Shown here piece by piece: positions 1 to 11,417 of a stretch of 64,000 bases of DNA (position 1 is the stretch's first letter; each line of letters opens with the position of its first letter). Location of the stretch: the NCBI RefSeq assembly GCF_001411555.2, contig NC_049908.1:28124724-28188723 (forward strand), in the 5' to 3' direction. The DNA comes from Juglans regia. Lineage: Eukaryota > Streptophyta > Magnoliopsida > Fagales > Juglandaceae. The translations under genes were made by a program, and so were the position numbers. Below the pieces are notes generated by a model. That model was not told the DNA's origin, did not search any database, and was given only the letters and a program-made list of their open reading frames with translations.

Positions 1-500
1 CTAATATTTCCAAAATCCCCAGCATTTAGCAATGTGTCTAAAAGTGAAAGTTATAGTTCAAAGCAAACGCCAGACTTTATACATAAAATGGATAATTATG
101 CTAGATATTGCATTATCTTATCTCCGTATAGGATGGAGAAAGATTTATGTTATATTACATTTTCATCTCAGTTCTATCATGCTATGCTGATGCGAATAGC
201 AGGGGAGAGAAAGGACAAAAGGGTCAAAACAATAGATATACGTGATGTCTCTAGACCAACACTTCTAGAGACATCACACACGAGAATCCAAGATACCTGA
301 AAGTTGAAAAAAAGGAGACACATTATGATTCCTTAATGAAGAGCAACTATAGATATGGAAATGTACAAGCAAACACAAAACAAAGCAAAAAAATTATAAG
401 GGGTAATTTGGCCTAATACACAGAGCCTTCATTTTCATCGCAATTCCCTTGTTATAGAAATTTGATAGGATTATAAGTTTATAACCTTATAATTTTTGCG
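1..500. other. Intergenic, no recognisable gene
   Basis: AT-rich sequence. One open frame (34-300, +, 88 codons) has no motif I recognise, no clear splice or promoter context and ordinary intergenic composition, so I do not call it a gene. Confidence 0.5.
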
Positions 501-672
501 AGTAATACTACATACAGTCGTAAATTGTACAAGCGTTATATAATCACTTTGAAAAAGAGTAGAGTCTACTATTAAAAAATTAATTTCTTTTCATGTGAGT
601 CTTGTATTCATTCATTTTTTTCAAAGTGATTGTACGACACTTACACATTCACGACTGCAACTATCATTTCTC
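501..672. mobile_element. MITE family B, copy 1 (foldback element)
   Basis: Begins with a TACTACATACAGTCGT-like end and finishes with ACGACTGCAACTATCATTTCTC-like sequence. Both arms are near-complementary and meet around an ATTAAAAAATTAATTT centre. The copies at 1332-1504 and 24264-24440 have the same layout, which supports one miniature inverted-repeat family. It has no coding capacity. Confidence 0.75.
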
Positions 673-937
673 AATTTTTGCAATGTAATCACTCTTGAGT
701 GGTAGAATAGTTTTTCTTTTTTTGGTTTTAAAAAAAGCTTTTTACATGCCTATTCTCAAATCTAAGGATATTATCCTATAATTAACATACTCCGAGCAAT
801 ATTGGAATTAAACAGCAAAAGCAAACTTGAACAGGAAAAAAAAAAAAAAAGAAATCATGACGGCATGTTCAATGTGCTATCGAAGGCTACGTAAAACTAC
901 AAAGTCCTCTGCTTTGAAAAGTATCATAAAAATGCAA

Positions 938-1680
938 TTAGTAGTGCTGATTCATTAGTAATGCAATCTCCAAAGCAGTAACCTTGATTAGTAGGACAAA
1001 AGTACCTTGGAAGATTATCACAAAGCAGAGGAGTGTGGTGATGACCAACGCAATAAGGTTAGCATTTGACGATGATGCTTTACCTGCTCTCCTTTTCTTT
1101 GTTTCCTTCCTTCTTTCAATCCTTGCACGCCTCAATCTTGCAAGCTCAGAAATTTCTGTGACCAACTTCATATCTGCTACATCCAATGATGGACTATTAG
1201 GAGGTCGAGGTGGCTTGGGAGGGGCTTCTTAGAGCTCCTATTTCTCCTTCTCTTTTGCCATTTTCATCTCCACCATTCTTGCTGCCTTCCCCTCCACCTC
1301 AGCAGACTGTAAAACATACCATTACATACACGAGCAATGCTACATACAGTCGTAGAATGCGCAAACGCCGTGCAGTCGCTTTGAAAAAGAATGGGGTCCA
1401 CTATTAAAAAATTAATTTCTTTTCAGGTGGGTCCCTTATTTATTCACTTTTTTCAAAGCGACTGCACGGCGACTGCACGCTCACGACTGCAAGTATCATT
1501 TCTCTTACATACACTCCTCGGACTACCCAACATTTTCTTTGCATTCTTACCAAACACATCCAAATCTTCAATTCCATCAGCTTCGCTTGTTTTCTCGCCA
1601 CTTTCCAAATCAACCATTGAATCACTTTCCTCCAAATAACTATGATCCATTACATAAACAGTTCCTTTCACTTTCCCTCC
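938..1680 (-). pseudogene. Broken gene for a small plant protein with a C-terminal membrane segment
   Basis: Read on the minus strand, an acidic N-terminal part (about 1671-1510, starting near MDHSYLEESDSMVDLESG) is followed by a Lys/Glu-rich part, a proline-rich PPKPPRPP stretch, a charged ELARLRRARIERRK helix and a hydrophobic C-terminal segment (LIALVITTLLCFVIIF). This order matches a plant-specific family of small uncharacterised single-pass membrane proteins as I remember it; no function is known to me. Two in-frame stops (TAG at 1240-1238, TAA at 1231-1229) interrupt the middle, and a MITE-B copy (1332-1504) separates the two halves. A TTTTACAG acceptor-like site before the second half suggests the MITE sits in a former intron. 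It is probably non-functional. The family assignment is inference. Confidence 0.5.
1332..1504. mobile_element. MITE family B, copy 2, with 10-bp target duplication
   Basis: 173-bp element starting GAGCAATGCTACATACAGTC and ending GACTGCAAGTATCATTTCTC. The ends form an imperfect terminal inverted repeat of about 22 bp. TTACATACAC occurs directly on both sides (1322-1331 and 1505-1514), a 10-bp target duplication of the length seen in Mutator-like elements. The two arms are complementary almost throughout, so the transcript would fold into one hairpin. It interrupts the membrane-protein pseudogene. Confidence 0.85.
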
Positions 1681-1736
1681 AACTGTCTAATCTCAATAAC
1701 CCAAATGTTTACACCAAATTAGTCCTCTAACATTAA

Positions 1737-1785
1737 GACCCGTTTGGATAGTAAAATGTTTCATCTCATCTCATTATTACTAAAC
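1737..1785. mobile_element. MITE family A end fragment
   Basis: Contains CCGTTTGGATAGTAAAATG followed by TCTCATCTCATTA, the signature end of the Tourist-like MITE family seen complete at 17759-17968. Only one end is recognisable. Confidence 0.5.
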
Positions 1786-2397
1786 CTATATATTATTAAA
1801 AAAAAATACAAAGCAATCACATTGGAAGAACCGGAAGGCTCCGTTTGGTCGCAGAGAAAACGTAAAAAATAACTTCGGAATTGGACGAGGAAATAAAAAA
1901 CCGTACTTATTACATGAGCCATAAACAGTTAAATTGAATTAGCTAGCATGGGTTTTTTCATTTGGCCTTTAGGCAAACAAACAAACAAAAAACGACTTGT
2001 AAGATTAAAATTTCTTTGGTAATGTTTTTCGTTGGTTTTCTCCACAACCAAACAAAAAGTGAAACCAGAAGCATAAAAAAAGTCTCAACGATCATCGTAG
2101 AACGTGCCGTTTGCATGTATTATATGAAAAATTAGAATCCAAAGAAATAAAAAATTAGAATAAAATATTAATGTACATGTGAAGAAATACTATCCAATTA
2201 ATTTCAGAAAATCATTGCCATTTTTTCATATCTTATTACTGCAATATTAATCCTGTCCATGGTGATGGAGAGATAGAAACTAGAAAGAATCAGGTGTCAT
2301 TTTCCAGGCCACAGAGCAACCAACCACGTACGTGTTTGATGTTTGGATCAAACTTTATGTTTGTAACAAGACAAATTAGGAACCAATTAATATTAAA
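1786..2397. other. Intergenic, AT-rich
   Basis: No gene, RNA or clear repeat structure recognised. Confidence 0.5.
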
Positions 2398-2575
2398 GAA
2401 ATGATTCTTATAGATGTGAATGTATAAATATTATGTAATTGATTTAAAATAAATAAATAAATATGATTCACATGAAAAGAAATTAATTTTTTAATAATAA
2501 ATTTTATTTTTTTTAAATAACGGTATGATATTTATATATTTTACGACTGTATTAATATTATTAGAGAGGAAATTG
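2398..2575. mobile_element. MITE family B, decayed copy
   Basis: Shares the GAAATGATT...ACATGAAAAGAAATTAATTTTTTAATAAT centre and a TTTTACGACTGTATTAATA right end with the other family B copies, but the terminal repeats are strongly diverged. Confidence 0.55.
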
Positions 2576-4115
2576 TGCTGATTATGAATGGTGCCGTGCG
2601 TGCCACGTGTTCATTCAATTATTTAATTTAATTTAATTTATGGCACCACATGACCCCCACGCACAATGTTGCTAATCGGTAAGACTACCTGTCCAAAAGC
2701 CTGATTCGACAATCATTTCTTGTCTCTAACTCTGTCAGGGTCCCAACCCAAAAACGTGAGTATGTGACCCGCACTTCTGGGGTGCTTGTCCTTCGACTTT
2801 GATAACTCAAAAGTTCAGTTCTCTCTTTCTCCTTGTCGTTTTGTGCTTTTGGAATGCAACTTGGGTTGTCAAGTTAAATGGTCAAAATACACATTTCACT
2901 CCTTTGAATTTATAAATTAGTTGAGATAATTTTAAATAAATTAAATAAAATATTATTTTATTATTATTATTTTAATTTTTTAAAAAAATTAAATTATTTA
3001 TTATATTTTATGTAATAATTTAAAAAAATTATAATAATAATAATTAATTAATTAAAAAAAATTATTTTACCTCCCAAGTTGTACCACTTTACTTGATCGT
3101 TAGGTAAAAAATTTTATTTTTATTTAGTGATTAAATAAGTAATTTTAAGTGTAATGATATATTTTTTTATTTTTTAAAAATATTTAAATATATTAAAAAA
3201 TATGAATACAAAAAATTAAAAACCAACTAACGATCAAGTAGAGTGAGTTACTCTGGACTATAAATAACCCGACTCTAAAATAAATTAAGGTGAGTTCTAA
3301 TCCAAATAAGTCATAATCTCATTGTTTTAAAAATAATCACACTAGTGGTTAGAACCCAAGCCTAGGCCTTAAACCCTCAATGAAAACATAGAAACATAGA
3401 ATCCCCAAGTTTTGATGGTCAAGTTGCTGCTTGTTTCTTTATTTTTGGATAAAACCATGATAAAGAACATAATTCCTTCAGTTCTGCATGCTTTTTTTTT
3501 TTTTTTTTTTTATTGAAGTACTCCTCCGATTATGTTTATTATATATATATAAATAATAAATATTTATATAAATAAAAATGAGAATATTTATATATATAAA
3601 TATATATATATATTTAAATATGCGTGGACTTGATCAAAAATGGTGACACGCCATTCGGTGCAGGTGCAATGATGGTGCCATGTGGTGACAATTTGTCAGT
3701 TTCAAAATACTACTCAGAAGTTTAAATGTGGCCTACAGAGTTAGTCCACGTGTCGGAATTCAGTAGCCATTTTTAGGACACCTCATCCTAATTTTGGAGG
3801 GATATAACTTGGTAGTGAAGGGTTAGTATTTTTTTTTGCTATTTATTTATTATTTAAAGTGAATTTAATTTTTATTATTTTTTTAAATATTTTTTTAATA
3901 TCTTTAATCATTAAATTAAAAATATATAATTTTACTAATAATAACTTTTTTAACCATTAAGTAAAATAAAAAATTTTAAAAAAATTAAATATAAAAAAAT
4001 AATACATAATTAGTAGAAATATAGTAACCCTATTATTTTCTTAATTTATGAGATCATAAACAAGCAAGTTGGAATACATGCATGTGGTGTCATTGAAATA
4101 GCATAATTAAAAAAT
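2576..4115. other. Intergenic with AT-rich MITE-like repeats
   Basis: No coding sequence seen. 3070-3240 is an AT-rich palindromic unit bounded by ACTTGATCGTTAG and CTAACGATCAAGT. 3820-4015 is a related AT-rich unit with an AACCATTAAGTAAAATAAA core. A poly-T tract (about 3491-3511) and TA-rich microsatellite (about 3537-3615) follow. The unit class (family C) recurs at 13115-13300, 37845-38205 and 55430-55600. Confidence 0.5.
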
Positions 4116-4276
4116 AGAAATGATATTTACAATCGTAAATATCGCGCAATTGTTTTAAAAAAATAATAAATATGGGATCTAAATAAAAAATTAATTTTTT
4201 AATAATAGAACTCATTATTTTTCAAATCGATTGTGCAACACTTACATACTCTACAACTGTACATAGCATTACTCGT
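4116..4276. mobile_element. MITE family B, copy 3
   Basis: Begins GAAATGATATTTACAATCGT and ends CTACAACTGTACATAGCATTACTC, with the family's ATTAATTTTTTAATAATAGA centre. Flanks show an imperfect AT-rich repeat (TTAAAAAAT / TTAAAAAAAA), consistent with a target duplication of about 9 bp. Confidence 0.65.
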
Positions 4277-4949
4277 TAAAAAAAAGTATTTGAGCTTGAG
4301 ATTGCAAAATGTCAAATAGAAAAAGCAAGCAAACGATAAAAAGGAGGCTTCAAACATCATCTAGACTCATTCAACGAATGGAAGATAAGAAAAATTCATC
4401 GATCCAAAAATCGATGTGCACATAACTTAACGCAATGGGCAGCGGCAACGTAAGCCTTTGGTAACATCCATCTAATCCAAATTCTCCATTCATTATTGCA
4501 ATTCCATAGCGTGAAGGATCCTTCCATTAATGTAACTTATTAATTTCCTGTTTCCAAAACTTTATGTACTCTACTTTTATCAATATTATGTAACTTGCTT
4601 AAAAAAAAAAGGGGGTGAAAAGGAGGATTTAAAACATAATCAAGAATAAGCTTAGAATTAAATGTGGCATGGGAGATACATGATGAGGAGGTGCACACTT
4701 TAAATTGAAAGCATATATAGTATTTGGTATATTTCCTAGAAGATCCAAAAAGCAATTCATGCATTAGAGAATTGAAGGGAGAGACTGAGACATAAATGAT
4801 CAATTACCACATCCACAGGCTTTAAATGGTTCATCGACTAAGATTCAGAAATTTATGCTGTTTTCAGCAAGTAGCTAGCTCTCGCTAGACAGCTATATAC
4901 TAATTTCCTTACAACATAAATGCACATGAATATGCTATATATCAATATA
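4277..4949. other. Intergenic, no gene seen
   Basis: AT-rich, with no recognisable coding or structured feature. The minus-strand open frame at 4540-4803 has no motif. Confidence 0.5.
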
Positions 4950-5600
4950 GAAAAATGATACTTACAGTCGTGAGTATGTAAGTCAATGTTTTGAATACTG
5001 TACTGGATGGCGTACCGGTCAAGACACTGGAACGAAATATTTCGATACCGGTACCGTTTCGTGTACCGTTTCAGGATAGTCGATATATGAATAAATTATA
5101 TATATAAATATATATAACAATTATATTCTAAAATAATAGTTTATATATAAATAAATTATATATAAATACATACATACATATAAATTATAAATAGTCTAAT
5201 CTAAATTGGGGGTCAAAAAATAAACTTGTAGTTTGAAAAAACGAAAAAAAAAAAATACAGGCCGAAATATCGGCCGGTACCGGCCGAAATATAGGCCGGT
5301 ACAGGCCGAAATTTAGGCCGAAACGGCCGGTACCGGCCGATACGGCCGGTATTTTGGCCGGTACGGTATATATCTAGTACCTGTACCGGCCGGACGGCCG
5401 AAACGAAAAATTTCGGCCGTACCGGCCGGTACGGTACGAAATTAAAAACATTGATGTAAGTGCCGTGCAATCATTTTGAAAAAAGTAAATAAATATGAGA
5501 TCCACATGAAAAGAAATTAATTTTTTATGAGTAGATTCTATTCTTTTTTAAAATGATTGTACATCATTTACGTATTCTACGACTGTATGTAATACTTCTC
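4950..5600. mobile_element. MITE family B, copy 4, split by a nested hAT element
   Basis: The left part (4950-4983, ending ACTTACAGTCGTGAGTATG) and the right part (5454-5600, ending ACGACTGTATGTAATACTTC) together make one family B MITE. Between them lies a 470-bp unrelated element with its own terminal repeats and 8-bp target duplication. Joining the MITE halves at ATGTAAGT restores the usual layout. Confidence 0.85.
4984..5453 (-). mobile_element. Non-autonomous hAT element nested in a MITE
   Basis: Ends are CAATGTTTTGAATAC and, inverted, CAATGTTTTTAATTTCG. They are flanked by a perfect 8-bp direct repeat ATGTAAGT (4976-4983 and 5454-5461), the target-site length of hAT transposons. Inside each end are GC-rich arrays of CGGCCGGTACCGGCC and GAAATATCGGCC motifs; the middle is AT-rich. 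Its first about 75 bases match the reverse complement of the end at about 36485-36565, next to the hAT transposase remnant at 35 kb, so it is probably a deletion derivative of that family in the opposite orientation. It has no coding capacity. Confidence 0.88.
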
Positions 5601-6458
5601 ATCAATAGAGAGAGAGATTGTTTGTTAAATGAAATGAAGAAAAGGCACATGGATGCATGTGAGTTATTATGGTGCATAAAGATAAAAGGAAGAAATGAAG
5701 GAAAGCAAACAACAGAGACATGAATGAGGTTTTTCTGGACAGACAAAAGCATTCAATAAAAACAACACATTAAATTTTCATGTGGTCCTTAATTAATAAA
5801 ATTCACTCGATCAGCCTATCTAGCTCGGTCTTCCTGTCTTGATCCAAAAACTGACAGCTAGGGCAGTCTCGAATGCGCACGCCTTCGCCCTTAAAGGTTG
5901 GAAAAAAATAAAGCTATCTCCTCCTGTCGTCCTGGGTCTCGGCCTCACCGTTTTTCACTCCAGGCAGGTTTTCAAATAAATTTTTTATTTAACTTTTAAT
6001 TTTTATTTAAAATCATACCATTTTTTTTGAGAGAGGTCAAGAGATATTTCATATTCTTTTTGAGAAAGTCAAAGAAGTTTTTCTTTTACTTTTGTTTTTT
6101 TCTTTTTAAATTCTTGTTTGGAGCTAAAGAAAGTATAGTTTCTAGCTAGAGGGCGGAGGGGGGCCATCGCCCTGGCTACCACGTGATTCCACGGCTGGTC
6201 CCCAAAATGCCTTGTCCTCCACCATAATGTTTGTTCTCGGAACAATGTAGATGAATGGACATTGTGTAAAAGGAAAAACAAAATCGTAATATTCTTAAAA
6301 TTAATGAAACACTGAAGATTTTTCATACTCACATCCAAGCCAATATTGCTTGGGAGAGGAGTGGGGTTGAGGGTCAGAGCACTTGAGATTGTAGGGCATG
6401 CATGCATGTTGAGGCACATGAAGTGGTGTGGCGCGCAGCTTCCCCTCATTTCAAAACG
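5601..6458. other. Intergenic, no gene seen
   Basis: No coding gene recognised. The minus-strand 126-codon open frame (6069-6449) lacks any family motif and is not supported. Confidence 0.45.
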
Positions 6459-6631
6459 AAATAATGCTAGATATTATGGTGAAGTGTGTATGCGTTGTAT
6501 AATTCTTTAGAAAAAAGTTTAGTCTATTATTAAAAAATTAATTTTGTTGTCATGTAAATCTCGTAATTACTCATTTTTTTAAAGGAATTACGCGGCGCTT
6601 ACACATTCTATAATTGTAAATATCACTTCTA
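6459..6631. mobile_element. MITE family B, copy 5
   Basis: GAAATAATGCTAGATATTATGG start, ATTAAAAAATTAATTTTG centre and CTATAATTGTAAATATCACT end match family B, with moderate divergence between the arms. Confidence 0.6.
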
Positions 6632-8104
6632 TTTCCTTCTCACCTTTCATCTTCATGACCTCCTTCCTTTTTCTCGCATTTAAGAACATAAAAATGAATA
6701 CTAAAATTCTTTAAAAACAAGAATATGGTCGTGTTTTGGAAAACACTTCAATGATTATAAATCAACCAATTATGTACATGAAGAGAAATTTTTAAACCAG
6801 ATAGAGATGTAGAATGATTCAATTACCTCATTTTAAGAAGAGTATACATTTTAATAGGATTTCTAGAGTTTATAGATACTTTTCAAATGTCAGGCTTGAA
6901 GCCATTTAATTGACTGAAATTGGCTATTAATTCTAGTAAGATTTCATGGATTTTGTGCATTGGTCAATGTTATTCTCAAAGAAAAATTATATTCATCATT
7001 CTCACACACTACATATTATATTTATTTTTATTTTTATTTTCTCAATCTAAATATGTGGTATATAAATGATGAATAAAAAAAATTCAATTAATTTAAAATG
7101 AATAAAATAAAAAAAATAAAAAATAAAAATAATTGTTTGTTGCTCCTCAATTCCATTATTTTATCTTCTCAAAGTTAATCCTAGAGTAATTGTATTTTTT
7201 TTTTTCTTTCAAATATTTTTTAAAAATTTAAAAAATACATAAATTTATTAAAAGTCATTTGTTAACTATTAAAAATATAAGAAATAAAAATAAAACAAAA
7301 TAAACAAGCTGTCAAAATGAAGATACAAAACTAGGGGCCACTTAACATTTCCCTTAGGACCCTTACTAGACAGCTGGTTGATAAATGCAGGCTACTTGAA
7401 TTTAAGTGACATTTCTTGTCTTCTAGAAATTTTGCAAATAGCCCAGAGAAAATATAATTCTTACAGCAATATCTTGAGGAGATCATATTTGTTTGCCAAA
7501 AGATTCATTTGTCCCCCCTCCCAAGTGGGAAATGAACAAAAATGGACATTTGAAGTTTAAGGCAAATATGTCCATACATAGTAACTGACTTTGTTAGGAA
7601 GAAATGGGGCAAAAAAGTAATTCTGAATATAATCGTAAGGTGCGTGAACAGAATATAATCATTTTAAAAAATAATAGACTCATATTTTATTTATTTTTTT
7701 TAAAATAATTACGTGACGGTTGTATAATTCATAGTTATAAATATATTTTCTCTAAATAAAATACTACAACTATAAAGATTTTATAAAAATATATTTATAA
7801 ATTAAAGTGATTTAATGTAAAAATATTTTTGTGTCTAAAGTGTTTTCCTTAATCCTACATAGTTTAAAATATCAGAGAAGAAGGAAAAAAAAAAAAAAAA
7901 ATCATCATGCAGGCGATATCTGTTCGAAGAGAACAAAATTGGGTAGCATCTCCGATTCAATCAAATAAAGAATAAACTAAGATGGTGGAGATCGAGAGAC
8001 AGAGACGGTAATGTACACTGTAAAATACAGGATTATATAAATCCATAAAACAATATTTAAATGGGAAAAAAAAAAGAACACCTGGCCTACGTAAAGCCAA
8101 GGTC
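6632..8104. other. Intergenic; decayed MITE-B copy inside
   Basis: AT-rich. 7619-7756 resembles a decayed family B MITE (TAATTCTGAATATAATCGTA start, ATAGTTATAAATATATTTTC end). 7195-7290 resembles the AT-rich family C unit. No gene seen. The 3' end of the AIF-like gene lies just to the right. Confidence 0.5.
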
Positions 8105-8689
8105 TTACGAGTTGGAGGTCGAGCCGAGCCGATCGACCGGTGGACCGGTGACGAGCTCGGTGAGAGCAGTCATGGCTCGGACCTGCATCTCCAAAGCTGC
8201 AATGTAATCGGTGGCTTCTTCCAGAAGGTTCGGGAACGAGACCTTCCGGCAACCGGGAACCAAACGGCTCAGAAGTCTTGCTTTTCTTTGCAGAGTCGGT
8301 GAAAATCTTTTCTTCTCCATCCTCTTCGGCCGGCTACAGCAAGTCACCTTCGCCCTCTTATGCTTCATGTTGTTGGCGAGTCTCAACCTGAGTTGGCTAG
8401 CCAGAATCGCCCGGCTCCACCGAGTCCTACCCTTGGCCGCCACGGCCAGGACCCGGTCCGCAGCTTCCCGTATTTCACGGAAGCTGGATACCTTATCCGC
8501 TGCCGAGGGATTCCGGCGGACAAGCCGGAGAGCATCAACAAGCTTGGTGGAGTAGATCCTCTGCTCAGATTCGGATCTCCAGCTGGTTTCGGGTCTCGAA
8601 TTCGGATACCTCAGCTCGAACCTGGTTTTCCACAGCTTCTTCCGCTTCGACTCTTCTTCTAAGTTTAAGTAGGAGATCAAAGATGCCAT
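8105..8689 (-). CDS. AIF-type atypical bHLH transcription regulator (bHLH147/148-like)
   Basis: 194-aa intronless ORF. Visible landmarks are the WRSESEQRIYSTKL block (about 37-50), the VREAADRVLAVAAKGRTRWSRAIL-like block (about 74-97) and a helix-loop-helix at about 134-178 built around ARLLSRLVPGC and LEEATDYIAALEMQVRAM. These match the plant AIF (ATBS1-interacting factor) family, Arabidopsis bHLH147-150. Such proteins have a helix-loop-helix but no canonical DNA-contacting basic region. Known members restrain brassinosteroid-promoted growth in the nucleus by pairing with other HLH proteins; that role is transferred by homology. The start is the ATG at 8689, in a good context (TCCATGGC); the frame extends slightly upstream only through a TTG. 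The stop is TAA at 8107-8105. It looks intact and has the usual family length and intronless structure. Confidence 0.92.
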   Translation of the reverse strand: MASLISYLNLEEESKRKKLWKTRFELRYPNSRPETSWRSESEQRIYSTKLVDALRLVRRNPSAADKVSSFREIREAADRVLAVAAKGRTRWSRAILASQLRLRLANNMKHKRAKVTCCSRPKRMEKKRFSPTLQRKARLLSRLVPGCRKVSFPNLLEEATDYIAALEMQVRAMTALTELVTGPPVDRLGSTSNS

Positions 8690-9025
8690 GGAAAGCAATC
8701 CAACAGCAACCTTCGATGGATCACTAAATTAAAAACGAGAAAAGATGACTTTAGAAACAAACTTTAAGAACCTGCCTTGCAATGTATGTATATATATGTA
8801 TGAATAATATAATACCTTCGAGGAGGAAGACGACGACGAGGAGAATGAATGAATATGGAGGTTGTGTGAGAGTGAGGGGGAAATATGTAGTTTTGGAGAT
8901 TTTAGTTCGGGAGAGAGAGAGAGAGAGAGAGATGGGAAAGAGGAGAGGAGAGGGGAGACTTTAAAAGCAGTCACGGGGAGGGGTGGGTAACCACGCGGAC
9001 TAGTCCTTCGGGAGACTGGATTCAC
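8690..9025 (-). promoter_or_regulatory. Putative 5' leader/promoter of the AIF-like gene with CT repeat
   Basis: Upstream of the AIF start the minus strand carries a CT-dinucleotide tract (GA on plus, 8910-8932), a common plant leader or promoter-proximal feature, and a TTTTAAAG TATA-like site near 8960. Placement of the transcription start is inference. Confidence 0.4.
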
Positions 9026-9029
9026 AAGT

Positions 9030-9185
9030 CATCTCAGCTTATCTCAACTCATCTTATTACTATTTATTATTATTCAGCAATTTTAACTCACAAATCTCAC
9101 TACTATTCACAACTCATCTCATTACTATTCACAATCCATCTCAACTCATTTCAACTCATCTCAAATCATCTTCAAAGAATTTTAA
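9030..9185. repeat. TCTCAACTCATCTCA-rich repeat related to MITE family A
   Basis: Repeated CTCATCTCA/CTCAACTCATCTC oligomers interspersed with ATTACTATTCACAA. The composition resembles the terminal part of family A MITEs but is internally reiterated. Boundaries are approximate. Confidence 0.5.
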
Positions 9186-9497
9186 ATCGCAACGTCTTTT
9201 GGCCCATTGAAGAATTTTTATTTAAGAAATGTAATTAAGAAAATTAGTTGTTTTTTAGGAACGAATTATTTGGTGGAATAACTTGTTGTTGGCCCTTTTA
9301 TTTATTTTGCACTTCAACAATGACTATTAGTGAAAATAAAAAGAGAGTGACCAAATTTAGTTGGAAAATGTTAAATGTATTTAAATAAAAATTTACAAAA
9401 AATTTAATTTTCTAATCACATAAGAGGAAAAAATTTAAGATAATTGCAATTTACAAAGATAACTTAATCCGTCACCATTTGAAATGGTTTCACTTGG

Positions 9498-9697
9498 CTC
9501 CGTTTGGATATATAAATAATTTTATTTTATCTCATCTTATCATTATAAATTTTTTAAAATTCTCATACAAAATGTAATAAATAATTCAATTTTTTTTAAA
9601 TTTTAAAATAATAATAATATTAAAAATTAATATTCTAACAATATTTTATTTAACTTTCATATAAAACTATCTCATCTTATCTCAATATCTAAACGCG
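9498..9697. mobile_element. MITE family A, copy
   Basis: Starts GGCTCCGTTTGGATATATAA, has TCTCATCTTATCATTATAA then an ATTCAATTTTTTTTAAATTTTAAAATAATAAT-type middle (quoted in part), and ends ATCTCAATATCTAAACGCGG. The ends are inverted relative to each other. Confidence 0.65.
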
Positions 9698-9834
9698 GTA
9701 TTGATTTATTCAAGAACAGTGAAAAGGGCGGGTGATATTGAAAATCATGAAATTTTAAATTTTAAATTCTAAAAAAATTAACATGAGTCTTATAAGTAAA
9801 ATTATAACTAAAAATACAAGTACATATAGCACTA

Positions 9835-10108
9835 CGTTGAGTTTGAAAAGTGAGATGATATGAGAATTTTATAAATAGTAATTAGATAATTTGAATTAAT
9901 GTTTTATGAGATTTTAGAAAATGAGTGAAAAAAGTTGAATAAAAAATATTATAAAATTAAAATATTGTTATAATATAGTTTTTTAATATTATTTTTATTT
10001 AAAGATTTGAAAATTTTAAATTATTTTTTATTTTTTATTTAAAAGTTATAATAATTAATTTAAAAAATAGAAGAAAATGGGATGAGAATTTTAACAAACA
10101 AACCATAA
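9835..10108. mobile_element. MITE family A, opposite orientation
   Basis: GTTTGAAAAGTGAGATGATA at the left and GATGAGAATTTTAACAAACA at the right enclose the family's AT-rich middle, reading in reverse relative to 9498-9697. Confidence 0.55.
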
Positions 10109-10111
10109 GTC

Positions 10112-10215
10112 TTCGAGAGGTTGCTTTTGTCGGGTGGTTAAGTTGATTAGCCTATTACAACGTGCGTGTATAGCCAATGGTATGTGAACTTCGATCCTAG
10201 TTATTGTTGGTTAGA
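10112..10215 (+). repeat. Possible tRNA-derived SINE head
   Basis: GGGTGGTTAAGTTGATTAG resembles an RNA polymerase III A box and GAACTTCGATCCTAG, about 55 bp later, resembles a B box, as in tRNA-derived plant SINEs. No tail or target duplication could be delimited. It is not a functional tRNA: no cloverleaf is evident. Confidence 0.35.
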
Positions 10216-10979
10216 AAACAAAAGAGAGCAATAATAATTATATATATATATATAATTTAGCAATGTTACGTATAGTTTTTAAATGGAGACTACATTACAA
10301 ATCTAATTAATTTTATCTTTAAATTTTTTTAAAATTATAATAATATTCTTATTAAAATGATATATTTTTTTTATTTAATAAAGAGTTTGCACATACAGTC
10401 TCTAAATGAAGATTACAAATAAAATTTCTCTATGTAATTATATGAAAATATTTGGTAATGAAAAATGATAGGCATCCAATGTTGTCTACAAACCTTTATA
10501 TAACCGTGTTTTAAATAAAAAATATTTTATAAAAATAACATTACTTTTTATTTTAAAATACAATATAAATGATTGTAAAAAGTGTTGGTGCGTGTATCAT
10601 GAACATGGACTTAATTAGCTTAACAGGGAAGTTTTATTAATTAATAGTGATAGACTATTAATTTACACTAGCTAGGTAGTAAAGATCAAAAGATACCACC
10701 TCACATTGTTATTGGTTGAGAGTGCCTTACGTTACCCATGAGCAAGCTCAATCTTTTCATTTTTATTTTTGAATTTTTATAATCATAAAGTGCATTTTAT
10801 TCCTTACAAATGAGCTTCCATGGGCTCAAATATGCACCTAGATGCAAGGATATAATTTATAAATAAATATGATTTTGACATAACTATTCCATAATTTTTA
10901 TATAATTTTTTTAATAATGAATATGCATCCACAAAAAGATAAGTAGTGATTCATTCAAGCATATCACTTGAAGCATATG
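10216..10979. other. Intergenic, AT-rich
   Basis: No gene or clear element seen. Confidence 0.45.
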
Positions 10980-11165
10980 GGCTCGTTTGGATACAGAAAT
11001 CATTTTATTTCATCTCATCTCATCATTATAACTTTTTCAAATTTAATTCAACTTTTTCAAATTTCAAAATAATAATAATTTTAAAAAATAAGATTTTAAC
11101 AATTTTAATAATATTTTATTTAACTCATCTAAAATCATCTAATCTAATCTTCAAACATTTTGCTT
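10980..11165. mobile_element. MITE family A, copy
   Basis: GGGCTCGTTTGGATACAGAA start, then TTTCATCTCATCTCATCATT and the usual AT-rich middle, ending in CATCTAATCTAATCTTCAAAC. Confidence 0.65.
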
Positions 11166-11417
11166 ATGGTGAATGTGATATTGTAGGCAAAATGTTAATT
11201 CAATCATATCACCTTGAACACAAAGTTAAGCAAAAAAATAATAAAAAAAAAATTGTGACAATAATAAAGATTGATTAAATCAACCAAAAGGGCTTAAATG
11301 AGACATAATTATTTATGAAGGGACTTGTGAAGTGTTTGGTGATGATAAATGTTCTAAGTTGTACGTCACCCGCCAAGTGAATCATATGTTGTTGTTGTGA
11401 TCTCGTCTCAACACAAC

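Noticed and set aside
5213..5470. 85-codon minus frame rich in RP/RY
   Set aside because: Translation of CGGCCGGTACC arrays in the nested hAT element.
8211..8662. Plus-strand frames opposite the AIF-like gene
   Set aside because: No motifs; the opposite strand is a clear AIF family member.
8690..8698. Extended AIF start (three extra codons)
   Set aside because: The extension begins with TTG, not ATG; the first ATG is at 8689.
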